Positions 18,398-27,529 are shown, counted from the stretch's first letter. The stretch is DNA of 64,000 nucleotides from an uncultured Clostridia bacterium (GCA_944386385.1 CALXAV010000006.1:19575-83574), one strand, 5' to 3'. The notes: generated by a model not told the origin, from the letters alone. Program-made: numbers and translations.

Positions 18398-18450
18398 ACG
18401 TGTCCCAGATGCGAAATTTTTTACGCATAGGAAACGTCCCCAATGCGACA
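18398..18450. repeat. Palindromic intergenic repeat, GGAAACGTCCC type
   Basis: Contains GTGTCCCAGATGCGAAA, TTACGCATAGGAAACGTCCCC and a trailing AATGCGAC. Same family as 24463, 52998, 54750 and 56187. It lies directly before the rsgA Shine-Dalgarno. Confidence 0.75.
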
Positions 18451-18461
18451 TGGAGGTATTT

Positions 18462-19355
18462 ATGAAAGGTATTATAATTGAGAATATTTCTAATTTATAT
18501 AGAGTTAAAGTAGAGGATAATATGGTTTATGAAGCAAATGCAAGAGGTAAGTTTAAGAAAGAGGATATAACTCCTGTTGTTGGAGATTTTGTAGAATGTG
18601 AGATTGTTAAAGAAGATAAAGAAAAAGATAGGGTAAGTATTGATAAAATATTAGATAGAAAAGTTTATATAAAAAGACCTAAGCTTGCAAATATAAGTAA
18701 AATAGTTTTAGTGATATCTAGCAAACACCCAAAGCCAGATTTACTTATGCTTGATAAACAATTAGCGTTTGCTGAATTTTTAGGGATAGATGCTTTGATT
18801 GTATTAAATAAAATAGATTTAGATAAAGAAAAAGAGTTTAAAGAGATTAAAAGAGTATATGAAAAAGTAGGGTATAAAGTTTTAGAAACAGAGGCAAAAG
18901 AAGGCAAAGGAATAGATAAACTAAAAAAAGAACTTTATGGTAATACAAATGCTTTTTCTGGAAATTCAGGAGTTGGAAAATCTACTTTAATAAATGCTAT
19001 ATTTGATAAAGATATGACACAAGAAGGAGAGATAAGTAAGAAGAGCAGAAGAGGAAAAAATACAACTACATCTACTAAATTATATGAAATAGATGAGAAA
19101 ACATTTATTGCAGATACGCCGGGATTTTCGACATTTGATATTTCAGAAATAGAAAGCAAAGATTTAGCTTCCTATTTTAAGGATTTTAGAGAATATGTTC
19201 AGGATTGTGAATTCATTGGTTGTTCGCATTTAAAAGAAGAAAACTGTGGGATAAAAAATGCTGTAAAAGAAGGAAAAATAGAACAAGAAAGATATGATAG
19301 ATTTTGTAAAATATATCAAGAATTAAAAGAAAAGGAGGAAAGAAAAAAATGGTAG
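18462..19355 (+). CDS. rsgA: Ribosome small-subunit biogenesis GTPase RsgA
   Basis: Late 30S assembly GTPase. About 297 residues from ATG 18462, fixed by GGAGGTATTT; the open frame continues upstream into a repeat and is not coding there. OB-fold N-terminus, then a circularly permuted G domain: G4 NKIDLDK comes before G1 GNSGVGKSTLIN, with G3 DTPGFST. A zinc-binding C-terminal motif CEFIGCSHLKEENC is complete. The stop overlaps the start of rpe, so the two are translationally coupled. Confidence 0.95.
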   Translation: MKGIIIENISNLYRVKVEDNMVYEANARGKFKKEDITPVVGDFVECEIVKEDKEKDRVSIDKILDRKVYIKRPKLANISKIVLVISSKHPKPDLLMLDKQLAFAEFLGIDALIVLNKIDLDKEKEFKEIKRVYEKVGYKVLETEAKEGKGIDKLKKELYGNTNAFSGNSGVGKSTLINAIFDKDMTQEGEISKKSRRGKNTTTSTKLYEIDEKTFIADTPGFSTFDISEIESKDLASYFKDFREYVQDCEFIGCSHLKEENCGIKNAVKEGKIEQERYDRFCKIYQELKEKEERKKW

Positions 19356-20011
19356 AGATATCAACTTCTATACTTTCTGTAAAAAAAGGAGAAGAAAATA
19401 AAACAATTTTTGCATTAGAAGCAGGAAAAACAGATTATTTTCATATAGATGTAATGGATGGAATATTTGTTGAAAAAAATACTTATGATAAAATGTTTGA
19501 ATATAGTTCTTTTATAAAAAGGATATCTAATTTGCCATTAGATGTACATCTAATGGTAGAAGATGTAAAACAAGCAGTAGATGATTTTTTGGCAGTAGAG
19601 CCTAATATAATAACATTTCATTTAGAAGCTTGTAAGAATAAAGAAGAGGTATATGAAGTAATAAAATATATAAAAGAAAATAATTGCAAGGTTGGAATAG
19701 CTATAAAGCCAAACACTAAGATTGAAGATGTATATGAATTTTTACCATATATTCATATGTGTTTAGTTATGACAGTAGAACCTGGAAAAGGTGGACAAAC
19801 TTTAATAAAAGAAACTATTGAAAAAATAAAACAACTAAAAAGATATATAGATGAAAATAAGATAGAAATAGATATAGAAGCAGATGGAGGAATAAACTTA
19901 GCAACTGTAGATGATGTAAAGAAAGCAGGAGCAAATATATTAGTTTCAGGTACTGCAATTTTAATGGCAAAAGATTATAAAGTAATTATTGATGAGCTGA
20001 GAAAAGAATAG
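19349..20011 (+). CDS. rpe: Ribulose-phosphate 3-epimerase
   Basis: Interconverts ribulose 5-phosphate and xylulose 5-phosphate in the pentose phosphate pathway. Protein of 220 residues, ATG 19349 overlapping the end of rsgA by 7 bases, with AAAGGAGGAAAG upstream. The TIM-barrel active-site motifs are present: HIDVMDGIFV, DVHLMVEDV, MTVEPGKGGQ and EADGGIN. Terminated by the hairpin at 20022. Confidence 0.93.
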   Translation: MVEISTSILSVKKGEENKTIFALEAGKTDYFHIDVMDGIFVEKNTYDKMFEYSSFIKRISNLPLDVHLMVEDVKQAVDDFLAVEPNIITFHLEACKNKEEVYEVIKYIKENNCKVGIAIKPNTKIEDVYEFLPYIHMCLVMTVEPGKGGQTLIKETIEKIKQLKRYIDENKIEIDIEADGGINLATVDDVKKAGANILVSGTAILMAKDYKVIIDELRKE

Positions 20012-20021
20012 AATAAAAAAT

Positions 20022-20057
20022 AAACTCTTAAAATTTTATTTTTAAGAGTTTATTTTT
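20022..20057. terminator. Bidirectional terminator between rpe and the bactofilin-like gene
   Basis: AAACTCTTAAAA (20022-20033) pairs with TTTTAAGAGTTT (20040-20051). T-runs or A-runs flank it on both sides, which suits the converging genes. Confidence 0.8.
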
Positions 20058-20066
20058 GACTAAATA

Positions 20067-21380
20067 TTATTTATTTTCTTTTTTAGATTTTTTGTCTTTT
20101 TTATCGTTTTTATCAGTTTTTTCTGCTTTTACTTTTTCTGTTTTAGATTTTTCAGATGTATTTTCTGAAAAATCTATATTTTTATTAGATAATAAAATAC
20201 CATTAATTAAGATTCCAATACCAAGTATGATACTAATAATACTTATAATTGTACCAACAACAGGTATTAAATAAATTAACCATAAAACAGCAGTTGTTAA
20301 AATTAAAATTCCTAATTTACCAATTGTTTTTTCAACTTTTAGTTTGTTACAAATTAAATTATTAATAGCAATTGCAAATATAAAAGTAGAAAGTATGCTA
20401 ACTGTAACTAAAATCATTAATCCAAGTCCTGCAACTGTTGATGTAATTTCTAGTAATATTAATATTGCTGAAGCTACCAATAAAATAATTGGTGATAAAA
20501 TACCTAAACCTATAGTTGATGGTAATTTCTTAGTGATTATATAGTTTGTACGGTCTAAGAATTTTGGTGCAAGCCATAAACATAGAAGCCATATAACAAC
20601 AGCAGCTACTAAGAATCTTCCAAGTGAAAGAATATATGTTTGAATAGATGCTGATGATGTTGAGCTTTCTTGAGTATAATTAGTAGTACCTACAACTACT
20701 CCTTCTGGAACTGAAATTTCTTGTTTAGCAGTATAGTTTAAATCACCATATATAGTTCCTTGAGCTGTAATAGAGTTTCCTTGTTCATCTGTTGAAGCAG
20801 TTGAAATATTCATATTATCTACATTTAGATATGCATTTCTTCCTATTGTTCCTGCAAGAGTGAAGTTGTTTGTTGCAATTCTCACGTCACGGTATATGTA
20901 ACCATTGACATTAACGCTATTTGTTGAATATGCATATAAATCGTAAACAACACCATTTATATTAACATTATTTGATAAAGTAAATAAATTACTAAAAACA
21001 TAACCTGATTCGTTAACAAAAACGTTATTTGCTATAATAAAAGCGTCTCCACCAATTTGTGAATTTATATTAACAGTATTTGCAATAACAAATAGATTTC
21101 CATCTATGATATAATCAATAGTTACCTCATCACCTGTTAAATAAACATCACCTTGTTTATAGTTTTCTTGGGTAACAGCGTTTTCGGTAGCTTGTTCTTC
21201 AGCACCTTCTACTACGGCTTGATCTTCAGCTGTTTGATTCTCAACTGTTTGTTCCTGGGTTACTTGTTCGTTAGTTGTTTGTCCTTCTGCTTCATTGTCC
21301 TCTGCTCTTACAATTGGAATCATAAGAGTTAAAATAATTACCATAAGTAGGGCAATTATCTTTAGTTTGTTTTTCAACAT
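20067..21380 (-). CDS. Bactofilin-like polymer-forming membrane protein
   Basis: Protein of 437 residues on the minus strand. Signal peptide at residues 1-26 ending PIVRA. A Glu/Gln/Thr-rich linker (30-75) follows, then a right-handed beta-helix-like region (about 80-225) with repeated NVNI/NVNGYIY/ANNVFV units of bactofilin type. Three or four membrane helices occupy about 255-400, and the tail is a highly charged Lys/Asp/Glu segment. Bactofilins are usually cytosolic. Here the signal peptide puts the helix outside the cell, so it may be a cell-surface or spore-shell scaffold; this is inference. Start ATG 21380 follows GGAGGGATTTTA. Confidence 0.7.
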   Translation of the reverse strand: MLKNKLKIIALLMVIILTLMIPIVRAEDNEAEGQTTNEQVTQEQTVENQTAEDQAVVEGAEEQATENAVTQENYKQGDVYLTGDEVTIDYIIDGNLFVIANTVNINSQIGGDAFIIANNVFVNESGYVFSNLFTLSNNVNINGVVYDLYAYSTNSVNVNGYIYRDVRIATNNFTLAGTIGRNAYLNVDNMNISTASTDEQGNSITAQGTIYGDLNYTAKQEISVPEGVVVGTTNYTQESSTSSASIQTYILSLGRFLVAAVVIWLLCLWLAPKFLDRTNYIITKKLPSTIGLGILSPIILLVASAILILLEITSTVAGLGLMILVTVSILSTFIFAIAINNLICNKLKVEKTIGKLGILILTTAVLWLIYLIPVVGTIISIISIILGIGILINGILLSNKNIDFSENTSEKSKTEKVKAEKTDKNDKKDKKSKKENK

Positions 21381-21506
21381 TAAAATCCCTCCTAAATTTA
21401 TTTAATAATACGTAAAAAATATATAACTTTATTATGATTTTGTCAATGAAAAAATACAGAAAAGAATATAATAAAATAAAAATATTTATAATAGCGAAGC
21501 GTAAAA

Positions 21507-21536
21507 CCCACTACCTTTAGGTGGTGGGGAGTTCAC
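21507..21536 (+). repeat. Solo right-end hairpin of an IS200/IS605-type element
   Basis: CCCACTACC (21507-21515) pairs with GGTGGTGGG (21520-21528) around TTTA, followed by GAGTTCAC. This is the right-end form seen at 7492-7521, without any tnpB or left end nearby. Probably a relic or a trans-mobilised end. Confidence 0.6.
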
Positions 21537-21583
21537 TTGCAATTTGGCTCATTAATACATGATGGTTAAGCGATGAAGTTGTA

Positions 21584-21608
21584 AAAAACTCGCCACTTTT
21601 GTGACGAG
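21584..21608 (-). terminator. Rho-independent terminator of nth
   Basis: On the minus strand CTCGTCAC pairs with GTGGCGAG around AAAA and is followed by TTTTTT. Confidence 0.85.
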
Positions 21609-21628
21609 AATAAAATATAAGATAAATA

Positions 21629-22264
21629 TTATTTATTTTTTTTATAATAATTACAAAAATTATTTATTGGACATTGGTCACATTTTGGATGTCTAGCAAT
21701 GCATGTGTTTCTGCCATGCCAAACCAAAAGATGATTAATGTCTTTTAATGTGTCTTTGGGAAAGAATTTTATAAGGTCTTGTTCAATTTCCTCAGGTTCT
21801 TTTTCTTTAGATAAACCAGTAAGATTAGAAATTCTTTTAGCATGAGTATCAACAGCAATGCCTTTTGCAATACCAAAAACTTCCAACATAACAACATTTG
21901 CAGTTTTTCTTCCAACACCAGCCAAAGTAGTTAATTCTTCCATAGTATGAGGAACAATACCTCCAAAATTTTCTAAAACTTGTTTAGCGCAAAGTTTTAT
22001 GTTTTTAGCTTTGTTCTTATAAAAGCCACATGGGTGAATAATTTGTTCTAACTCATTAATATCAATATTTGCAAAATCTTCTACAGTTTTACACTTTTTG
22101 AAAAGTTCAGGAGTTGTTCTATTTACTCTTTCATCAGTACATTGTGCAGATAGAATAACAGCAACAACGGCTTGGATAGGAGTTTCGAAATCTAAGCTAC
22201 AAGTAGCATCTGGATATGTTTCTTTTAAAAGATTTACTATTTTTCTTGCATCAGTTTTTTTCAT
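21629..22264 (-). CDS. nth: Endonuclease III (DNA glycosylase/AP lyase)
   Basis: Removes oxidised pyrimidines and cuts at abasic sites in base excision repair. About 211 residues from ATG 22264 (minus), chosen because AGAGGTGTGATG lies just upstream; the 27 residues further upstream are encoded in the repeat at 22282 and do not match the family. The helix-hairpin-helix LTTLAGVGRKTANVV contains the catalytic Lys, and VDTHAKR contains the catalytic Asp. The 4Fe-4S motif is complete: Cys-x6-Cys-x2-Cys-x5-Cys in CIARHPKCDQCPINNFC. Confidence 0.95.
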   Translation of the reverse strand: MKKTDARKIVNLLKETYPDATCSLDFETPIQAVVAVILSAQCTDERVNRTTPELFKKCKTVEDFANIDINELEQIIHPCGFYKNKAKNIKLCAKQVLENFGGIVPHTMEELTTLAGVGRKTANVVMLEVFGIAKGIAVDTHAKRISNLTGLSKEKEPEEIEQDLIKFFPKDTLKDINHLLVWHGRNTCIARHPKCDQCPINNFCNYYKKNK

Positions 22265-22281
22265 CTCATCACACCTCTTAG

Positions 22282-22313
22282 CTGTTTTTTGGGACGGGGT
22301 CAAAAAACAACAG
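22282..22313. repeat. Palindromic intergenic repeat, arm type CTGTTTTTTG
   Basis: CTGTTTTTTG, core GGGACGGGGT, then CAAAAAACAACAG. It belongs to the same family as 47066 and 51925 and sits at the 5' side of nth. Confidence 0.75.
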
Positions 22314-22435
22314 TTAATTTTTTTATATTTTACAAGAAAAAACAAAATTCGTCAAATATAATAATAAAAAGCAAAATAAGTAACAAATAAAATAAAGAAA
22401 TCATAAGATATACAAAAACAAGGGAGGAATTAAAC

Positions 22436-22585
22436 ATGGGACGTTTTTTGAAAAAAACTTTAGCAGTATGCCTAATAGGGTTAGGATTAGGAATATTACT
22501 TGTTTTATTGCTTCCCTTAAGTGGATGGTTGTTTATAATTGGTCTAACTGTGGTTTGTGTTGGTTTAATGTGGCTTGCTTGTTAA
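22436..22585 (+). CDS. Small hydrophobic membrane protein upstream of spoVM
   Basis: Protein of 49 residues, ATG 22436, with a strong AGGGAGGAATTAAAC site. N-terminus MGRFLKKTLAV is basic, followed by two hydrophobic stretches (CLIGLGLGILLVLLLPL and WLFIIGLTVVCVGLMWLAC), so it is probably a two-helix hairpin. Only 23 bases separate its stop from the spoVM start, so they are likely co-expressed during sporulation. Family not recognised. Confidence 0.65.
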   Translation: MGRFLKKTLAVCLIGLGLGILLVLLLPLSGWLFIIGLTVVCVGLMWLAC

Positions 22586-22608
22586 AAGAAAAGATTGGAG
22601 GGATACAT

Positions 22609-22680
22609 ATGACTATTGTAGTAAAAAAAGTACCTAAATTCTTAAGAGGTTTTGTAAAATTTATTTTTAGAATAAAATAG
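22609..22680 (+). CDS. spoVM: Stage V sporulation protein M, 23 residues
   Basis: SpoVM is a tiny amphipathic helix that binds the convex outer forespore membrane and nucleates the SpoIVA coat basement layer. ATG 22609 is preceded by TGGAGGGATACAT. The product contains KKVPKFLRGFVKFIFRIK, matching the SpoVM pattern K-hydrophobic-PKFL-x-G-x-V-x-x-hydrophobic known from Bacillus. Genome context agrees: in B. subtilis spoVM lies between rpe/yloS and rpmB, and here rpmB is next (on the other strand). Too short for most gene callers. Confidence 0.85.
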   Translation: MTIVVKKVPKFLRGFVKFIFRIK

Positions 22681-22689
22681 ACAAAAAGA

Positions 22690-22722
22690 AAAAGAGCTTT
22701 TTTCAATTAAGCTCTTTTTACT
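22690..22722. terminator. Bidirectional terminator between spoVM and rpmB
   Basis: AAAAAGAGCTT and AAGCTCTTTTT form a stem with T-runs on both strands, placed between two converging genes. Confidence 0.8.
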
Positions 22723-22904
22723 TTTCCATTTTTTAAACATTTAGCACATACATGAATTCTTTTAACTTCACCATTTATTTCTGCTTTAACAGTTCTTAAG
22801 TTTGGTTTCCAAGTACGTGGTGATCTTTTACTTATATGAGAACGAGTAATGCTAAGTTGTTTTCCGTGACTAGGTTGTTTATCACATATTTCACATTTTG
22901 CCAT
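22707..22904 (-). CDS. rpmB: Ribosomal protein bL28
   Basis: Large-subunit protein of about 65 residues on the minus strand. Start ATG 22904 is preceded by GGAGGTGCAATTGACA, and the product begins MAKCEICDKQPSHGK. A GTG 12 bases upstream is less likely. It is the zinc-binding form, with CEIC near the start and CAKCLK near the end. Family features SITRSHISKRSPRTWKPN and GEVKRIHVC are conserved. It reads against spoVM. Confidence 0.95.
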   Translation of the reverse strand: MAKCEICDKQPSHGKQLSITRSHISKRSPRTWKPNLRTVKAEINGEVKRIHVCAKCLKNGKVKRA

Positions 22905-23073
22905 TGTCAATTGCACCTCCTAAATTTTCATAAATAAATTGACTATTAACAAGTTTATCATAAAACTAAAAAAAAAACAAGTATTTTTTGAAAATTATCA
23001 AAAATTCCTTGCAAATTGGGAAAAATGTGGTATAATAATTAAGCTATAGGAAAAAAGGAAAGGGTTGAAAGAT

Positions 23074-24363
23074 ATGAAATGTAAATTAGAAAAAACAGAA
23101 AACGCAAATGAAGTAAAGTTTGAAATAACAGTAGAAGCTGAAAAATTTGATGAAGCTATAAAGAAAGTATATTTTAAGAGTGCTAAATATTTTAATATAC
23201 CAGGATTTAGAAAAGGTAAAGCACCAATGCAAATAGTAGAAAAATATTATGGAAAAGAAATTTTCTATGAGGATGCATTTAACGAAGTTGCTCAAGATGC
23301 TTTAGAAGAAGCAGTTGCAGAAAATAAAGTAGAAGTTGTTTCTAGACCAGAAGTAGATATTAAACAAATTGAAAAAGGAAAAGATTTAATATTTACAGTA
23401 GTTATGCAAACAAAACCAGAAGCAGAACTTGGAAAATATAAAGGTATAGAAATTCCAAAAATTGAGTATAATGTATCAGACGAAGATATAAATCATGAAT
23501 TAGGACATATGCAAGAACATAACAGTAGATTAATATCAGTTGATGATAGAGCAGTAGAAAAAGGTGATATTGCAACTATAGATTTCGAAGGATTCGTAGA
23601 TGACAAAGCTTTTGAAGGTGGAAAAGCTGAAAACTATGATATAGAATTAGGAAGTAATACTTTTATACCAGGATTTGAAGACCAAATAGTTGGTATGAAA
23701 ATTGATGAAGAAAAAGATGTAAATGTTAAATTCCCAGATGAATATTTCTCAAAAGAATTAGCTGGAAAAGATGCGACATTTAAAGTAAAATTACATGAAA
23801 TTAAGAAAAAAGAATTACCAAAATTAGATGATGAATTCGCAAAAGATGTAAGTGAATTTGATACATTAGATGAACTAAAAGAAGATATAAAAGCAAAATT
23901 AGAAAAACAAAATGCTGATAAGGAAAAATACGAAACAGAAGAAGCTGTAGTTAAAGCTCTTTGTGAAAATGTAAAAGTTGATATACCTTCAGGCATGGTA
24001 GAAACAGAAGTTGATAGAATGTTAAATGACTTTAAACAACGTCTATCATATCAAGGATTAAAATTAGATCAATACCTAAAAATGTTAGGTAAAACTGAAG
24101 AAGAAATGAGAAAAGAATACGAACCTCAAGCAAACGAAGGAATTAAATCAAGATTAGCAATAGAAGCTGTTATAAAAGCAGAAAAAATAGAAGCAACAGA
24201 TAAAGAAATAGAAGATAAAATGAAAGAAATGGCTAAAAATTATGGTAAAGAAAATGATGAAGAATTCTTAAAAAATGAAAATGTAAGAAATTATATAAAA
24301 GAAGGACTAGAATCAGAAAAAGCAATTGATTTCTTAATAAAAAATGCAAAAATGAAGAAATAA
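23074..24363 (+). CDS. tig: Trigger factor, ribosome-bound chaperone
   Basis: Nascent-chain chaperone with peptidyl-prolyl isomerase activity. About 429 residues. ATG 23074 is preferred because GGAAAGGG lies 8-10 bases upstream; a TTG at 23065 is also in frame. The N-terminal ribosome-binding domain has the signature GFRKGKAP. The FKBP-like PPIase domain spans about 150-245 (RAVEKGDIATIDFEGFVD, FIPGFEDQIVGM), and a helical C-terminal chaperone domain follows. It precedes clpP and clpX as in many bacteria. Confidence 0.95.
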   Translation: MKCKLEKTENANEVKFEITVEAEKFDEAIKKVYFKSAKYFNIPGFRKGKAPMQIVEKYYGKEIFYEDAFNEVAQDALEEAVAENKVEVVSRPEVDIKQIEKGKDLIFTVVMQTKPEAELGKYKGIEIPKIEYNVSDEDINHELGHMQEHNSRLISVDDRAVEKGDIATIDFEGFVDDKAFEGGKAENYDIELGSNTFIPGFEDQIVGMKIDEEKDVNVKFPDEYFSKELAGKDATFKVKLHEIKKKELPKLDDEFAKDVSEFDTLDELKEDIKAKLEKQNADKEKYETEEAVVKALCENVKVDIPSGMVETEVDRMLNDFKQRLSYQGLKLDQYLKMLGKTEEEMRKEYEPQANEGIKSRLAIEAVIKAEKIEATDKEIEDKMKEMAKNYGKENDEEFLKNENVRNYIKEGLESEKAIDFLIKNAKMKK

Positions 24364-24370
24364 TAAAGAT

Positions 24371-24415
24371 GCTGGGGGATAGAATTATTAGTAAAATTTT
24401 AGCCCCAGCTTTTTT
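24371..24415 (+). terminator. Rho-independent terminator of tig
   Basis: GCTGGGG (24371-24377) pairs with CCCCAGC (24403-24409) followed by TTTTTT. Confidence 0.85.
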
Positions 24416-24462
24416 GTAATTACTGTAAATTTGTAATATATATATTAAATGAAGTGATAAGG

Positions 24463-24541
24463 ATGTGTCCCAGATTGTCGAAAAAGGGACATTAGGGACG
24501 TTTCCTAATGTTATTTTTCCGACAAAAGGAAACGTCCCCAT
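24463..24541. repeat. Palindromic intergenic repeat, GGAAACGTCCC type, compound
   Basis: Contains GTGTCCC, then GGGACGTTTCCTAATG and its near-inverse AAGGAAACGTCCCC. Inner arms TTGTCGAAAA and TTTTTCCGACAA pair with each other. So this copy uses TGTCGG-type arms instead of TTCGCA. It lies just before clpP. Confidence 0.75.
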
Positions 24542-24558
24542 TTGAAGGAGGAAAGAAA

Positions 24559-25164
24559 ATGTTAGAAAAAAATAGTTTAGTACCTTATGTAGTTGAACAA
24601 ACTAGTAAAGGAGAAAGGTCATATGATATTTTCTCAAGATTATTAAAAGATAGAATAATATTTTTAGGAGAAGATGTTAATCCAACAACATCAAGTCTAG
24701 TAATAGCACAATTACTATTCTTAGAGTCAGAAGATCCAGAAAAAGAAATTAGTTTATATATTAATTCACCAGGTGGTTCTATTACAGATGGAATGGGAAT
24801 AATTGATACAATGAATTATATAACATGCCCAGTATCAACAATTTGTATTGGTATGGCAGCAAGTATGGGTGCGGCTCTTTTAGCAGCAGGAGAAAAAGGA
24901 AAGAGATTTGCAACACCTAATGCCGAAATATTAATTCATCAACCATTAATCGGTGGTGGCGGACTTTCAGGGCAAGCAACAGAAATTAAAATACATGCAG
25001 ACCATTTAGTAAAAACAAGAGAAAAATTAAATAAATTCTTAAGTGAAAGAACAGGTCAAACTGTAGAACAAATTCAAAAAGATACTGAAAGAGATAATTA
25101 TATGACAGCAGAAGAAGCTTTAAAATATGGATTAATAGATGGAATTATGGACAAAAGAAAATAG
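24559..25164 (+). CDS. clpP: ATP-dependent Clp protease proteolytic subunit
   Basis: Serine protease that forms the barrel of ClpXP and ClpCP. About 201 residues from ATG 24559, fixed by GAAGGAGGAAAGAA; upstream in-frame sequence lies in the repeat. N-terminus [20 protein letters not shown] with the conserved [13 protein letters not shown]. Catalytic Ser in GMAASMGA, His in LIHQPL and a downstream Asp complete the triad. The GGSITDGM loop is present. clpX follows 27 bases later. Confidence 0.96.
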   Translation: MLEKNSLVPYVVEQTSKGERSYDIFSRLLKDRIIFLGEDVNPTTSSLVIAQLLFLESEDPEKEISLYINSPGGSITDGMGIIDTMNYITCPVSTICIGMAASMGAALLAAGEKGKRFATPNAEILIHQPLIGGGGLSGQATEIKIHADHLVKTREKLNKFLSERTGQTVEQIQKDTERDNYMTAEEALKYGLIDGIMDKRK

Positions 25165-25191
25165 TAAAATATAAATAAAAAGGAGAGACTT

Positions 25192-26520
25192 ATGGCAAAA
25201 AATGATAAACCAAGAAGTGTAAGATGTTCATTTTGTGGTAAGGCACAAGAAAATGTTAGAAAAATAGTAGCAGGTCCAGGAGTATATATTTGTGATGAAT
25301 GTGTTGAATTATGTAATAGTATCATAGAAGCAGAGTTATATGAAGATGAAAAAGCAGGATACACATTGAATGAATTAAATAATTTACCAACTCCACAAGA
25401 GATAAAAGACATATTAGATGATTATGTAATAGGACAGGACGAAGCTAAAAGAACTTTATCTGTTGCAGTTTATAATCATTATAAAAGAATTGCACATGAA
25501 GAGGCTAATAAAAAAGATGATGATGATGTAGAAATCCAAAAAAGTAATATTTTATTACTTGGACCTACAGGTTGCGGAAAAACTTTACTTGCAAGAACTT
25601 TAGCTAAAATATTAAAAGTTCCATTCACAATTGCAGATGCAACAACTTTAACGGAAGCTGGTTATGTCGGTGAAGATGTTGAAAACATTCTTTTAAAACT
25701 AATTCAAGCAGCCGATGGAGATATAGAAAAAGCAGAAAAAGGAATTATTTATATTGATGAAATAGATAAAATTGCAAGAAAATCAGAAAATGTTTCTATA
25801 ACAAGAGATGTAAGTGGTGAAGGTGTACAACAAGCATTACTAAAAATCATAGAAGGAACAGTAGCATCAGTACCACCACAAGGAGGAAGAAAACATCCAA
25901 ACCAAGAGTTAATACAAATAAATACAGAAAATATCTTAATTATATGTGGTGGAGCATTTGAAGGCTTAGAAAATATAATTAAAGAAAGAACTGGTGAAAA
26001 GGAAATCGGTTTTGGTAAGAGAATGCAAACTAAAAAAGATGAAGATAAATATGAAGTATTTAAAGAATTATTACCTCAAGATTTATTAAAGTTTGGACTA
26101 ATACCAGAATTTATAGGAAGATTACCAATTGTTGCAACATTAAGAGATTTGGATAAAGATACTTTAGTTAAGATATTACAAGAACCAAAGAATTCTTTAG
26201 TAAAACAATATCAAAAATTATTTGAAATAGATGGTGTAGAACTTGTATTTGAAAGAGAAGCACTAGAAGCAATTGTGGATAAAGCAATTGAAAGAAAAAC
26301 AGGTGCAAGAGGTCTTCGTTCTATTATAGAGGAAATAATGAGAGATATTATGTTTGATATACCATCAAGACCAAATATAGAAAAATGTATTATTACTAAA
26401 GGAACAGTGGCTGGAACTGAGGGACCTAAAATAATAGAAGGTAATAAAGAAGATATTAAGAAGCCAATAATAAAAAAGAAAAGACAAACACCAGATGGAA
26501 ATCAAAAAGAAACAGCATAA
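25192..26520 (+). CDS. clpX: ATP-dependent Clp protease ATP-binding subunit ClpX
   Basis: AAA+ unfoldase that feeds substrates to ClpP. Protein of 442 residues, ATG 25192 after AAAGGAGAGACTT. The N-terminal zinc domain has CSFCGKAQ and CDECVELC. Walker A GPTGCGKT, Walker [10 protein letters not shown], pore and sensor motifs ([37 protein letters not shown]) are in order. The C-terminal tail is Lys-rich. A clear terminator follows at 26526. Confidence 0.97.
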   Translation: MAKNDKPRSVRCSFCGKAQENVRKIVAGPGVYICDECVELCNSIIEAELYEDEKAGYTLNELNNLPTPQEIKDILDDYVIGQDEAKRTLSVAVYNHYKRIAHEEANKKDDDDVEIQKSNILLLGPTGCGKTLLARTLAKILKVPFTIADATTLTEAGYVGEDVENILLKLIQAADGDIEKAEKGIIYIDEIDKIARKSENVSITRDVSGEGVQQALLKIIEGTVASVPPQGGRKHPNQELIQINTENILIICGGAFEGLENIIKERTGEKEIGFGKRMQTKKDEDKYEVFKELLPQDLLKFGLIPEFIGRLPIVATLRDLDKDTLVKILQEPKNSLVKQYQKLFEIDGVELVFEREALEAIVDKAIERKTGARGLRSIIEEIMRDIMFDIPSRPNIEKCIITKGTVAGTEGPKIIEGNKEDIKKPIIKKKRQTPDGNQKETA

Positions 26521-26525
26521 AAGTT

Positions 26526-26560
26526 AAGAAGTGTTCTAAAGTAAGAACACTTCTTTTTTG
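26526..26560 (+). terminator. Rho-independent terminator of clpPX
   Basis: AAGAAGTGTTCT pairs with AGAACACTTCTT and is followed by TTTTT. Confidence 0.85.
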
Positions 26561-26588
26561 TTTATCATAATCTAAATTAGGTGATGGA

Positions 26589-27083
26589 ATGAGAGTTATA
26601 GAATATGATAGAAAATCTGCAATAGAATATGCCAAAAAGTGGGCATACAAAAGAAATAGTAAGTATTATAATTTTGATAGTGTAGGTGGAGATTGTACTA
26701 ATTTTATATCACAGTGTCTATATGCAGGTTCAAAAGTTATGAACTATAAGAAAGATTTAGGTTGGTATTATATAAATGGTAATAATAAATCTCCTTCATG
26801 GACAGGGGTAGAATATTTATATAATTTTTTAGTAAATAATAAAGGAGAAGGACCTTTTGGAAAAGAGGTAAATCAAGAAAAAATAAAACTTGGAGATATA
26901 GCTCAGCTTTCTTTTGATGGAATAAAGTATGTTCATAGTTTGATAATAACAACAATCAAAAATTTATATGATTTATCAGAAATAAAGATAGCATCACATA
27001 CATTTGATAGCTATGATAAGGCGATATCAGAATATATTTATAAAAAGATAAGATTCATACATATTGAAGGAGTGAGAAAGTAG
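26589..27083 (+). CDS. Amidase_6-like cysteine hydrolase domain protein
   Basis: Protein of 164 residues, ATG 26589 after TTAGGTGATGGA. It matches the short Amidase_6 fold: RKSAIEYAKKWAYKRN, then GGDCTNFISQCLYAGSKVM (probable nucleophile Cys), GWYYINGNNKSPSW, and KYVHSLIIT with a candidate catalytic His. Family members are often found in exported cell-wall or spore proteins, but this copy has no signal peptide, so it could act in the cytosol, mother cell or spore. Substrate unknown. Confidence 0.75.
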   Translation: MRVIEYDRKSAIEYAKKWAYKRNSKYYNFDSVGGDCTNFISQCLYAGSKVMNYKKDLGWYYINGNNKSPSWTGVEYLYNFLVNNKGEGPFGKEVNQEKIKLGDIAQLSFDGIKYVHSLIITTIKNLYDLSEIKIASHTFDSYDKAISEYIYKKIRFIHIEGVRK

Positions 27084-27529
27084 TAAAGTTGGAAAAATAA
27101 AAAACACTTTACATTTTCTGGAAAATATGATATATATAATATACTATTTTTAGTCGTAAGATTTTGTACAAGTCTATAGTGCAAAGGTGAATAAAATTTT
27201 TTCGTAAATAAATTCCAAAAAGAAAAACTAGAAAATGAATTAAATAAAGTTTGTGGTATTATTGCATCCAAATGATAAATTTATAAAGAACTAAAGATAA
27301 AGTTTTAAGTATCAAAAATTTTAAGTTTTTTCAACATGTTTTGTAATTTAATTTTTTTATTAATAATTTTTTCTATAAAAATCCAATAAAAAATTTTAAA
27401 AAGTAAAAAAGGTGAAATTAGTAGAAATACAAGGTCCTATTTGACTGAAATTTTAATTAACACATAAAATTTTATTAATGAGTATTGCAATTAAGCAAGA
27501 AAGTTAGTATAATTTAGGAAGGAGTAGCA
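27084..27529. other. AT-rich gap of 446 bases
   Basis: No convincing gene. A short stretch near 27205-27272 reads FVNKFQKEKLENELNKVC and so on to a stop and could be the tail of a decayed gene, but it has no start or ribosome site. The end (27480-27529) holds the leader and GGAAGGAG site of the Rpn gene. Confidence 0.3.

Noticed and set aside
27205-27275. Possible gene remnant before the Rpn gene
   Set aside because: Too short, no start or ribosome site, and no family recognised.
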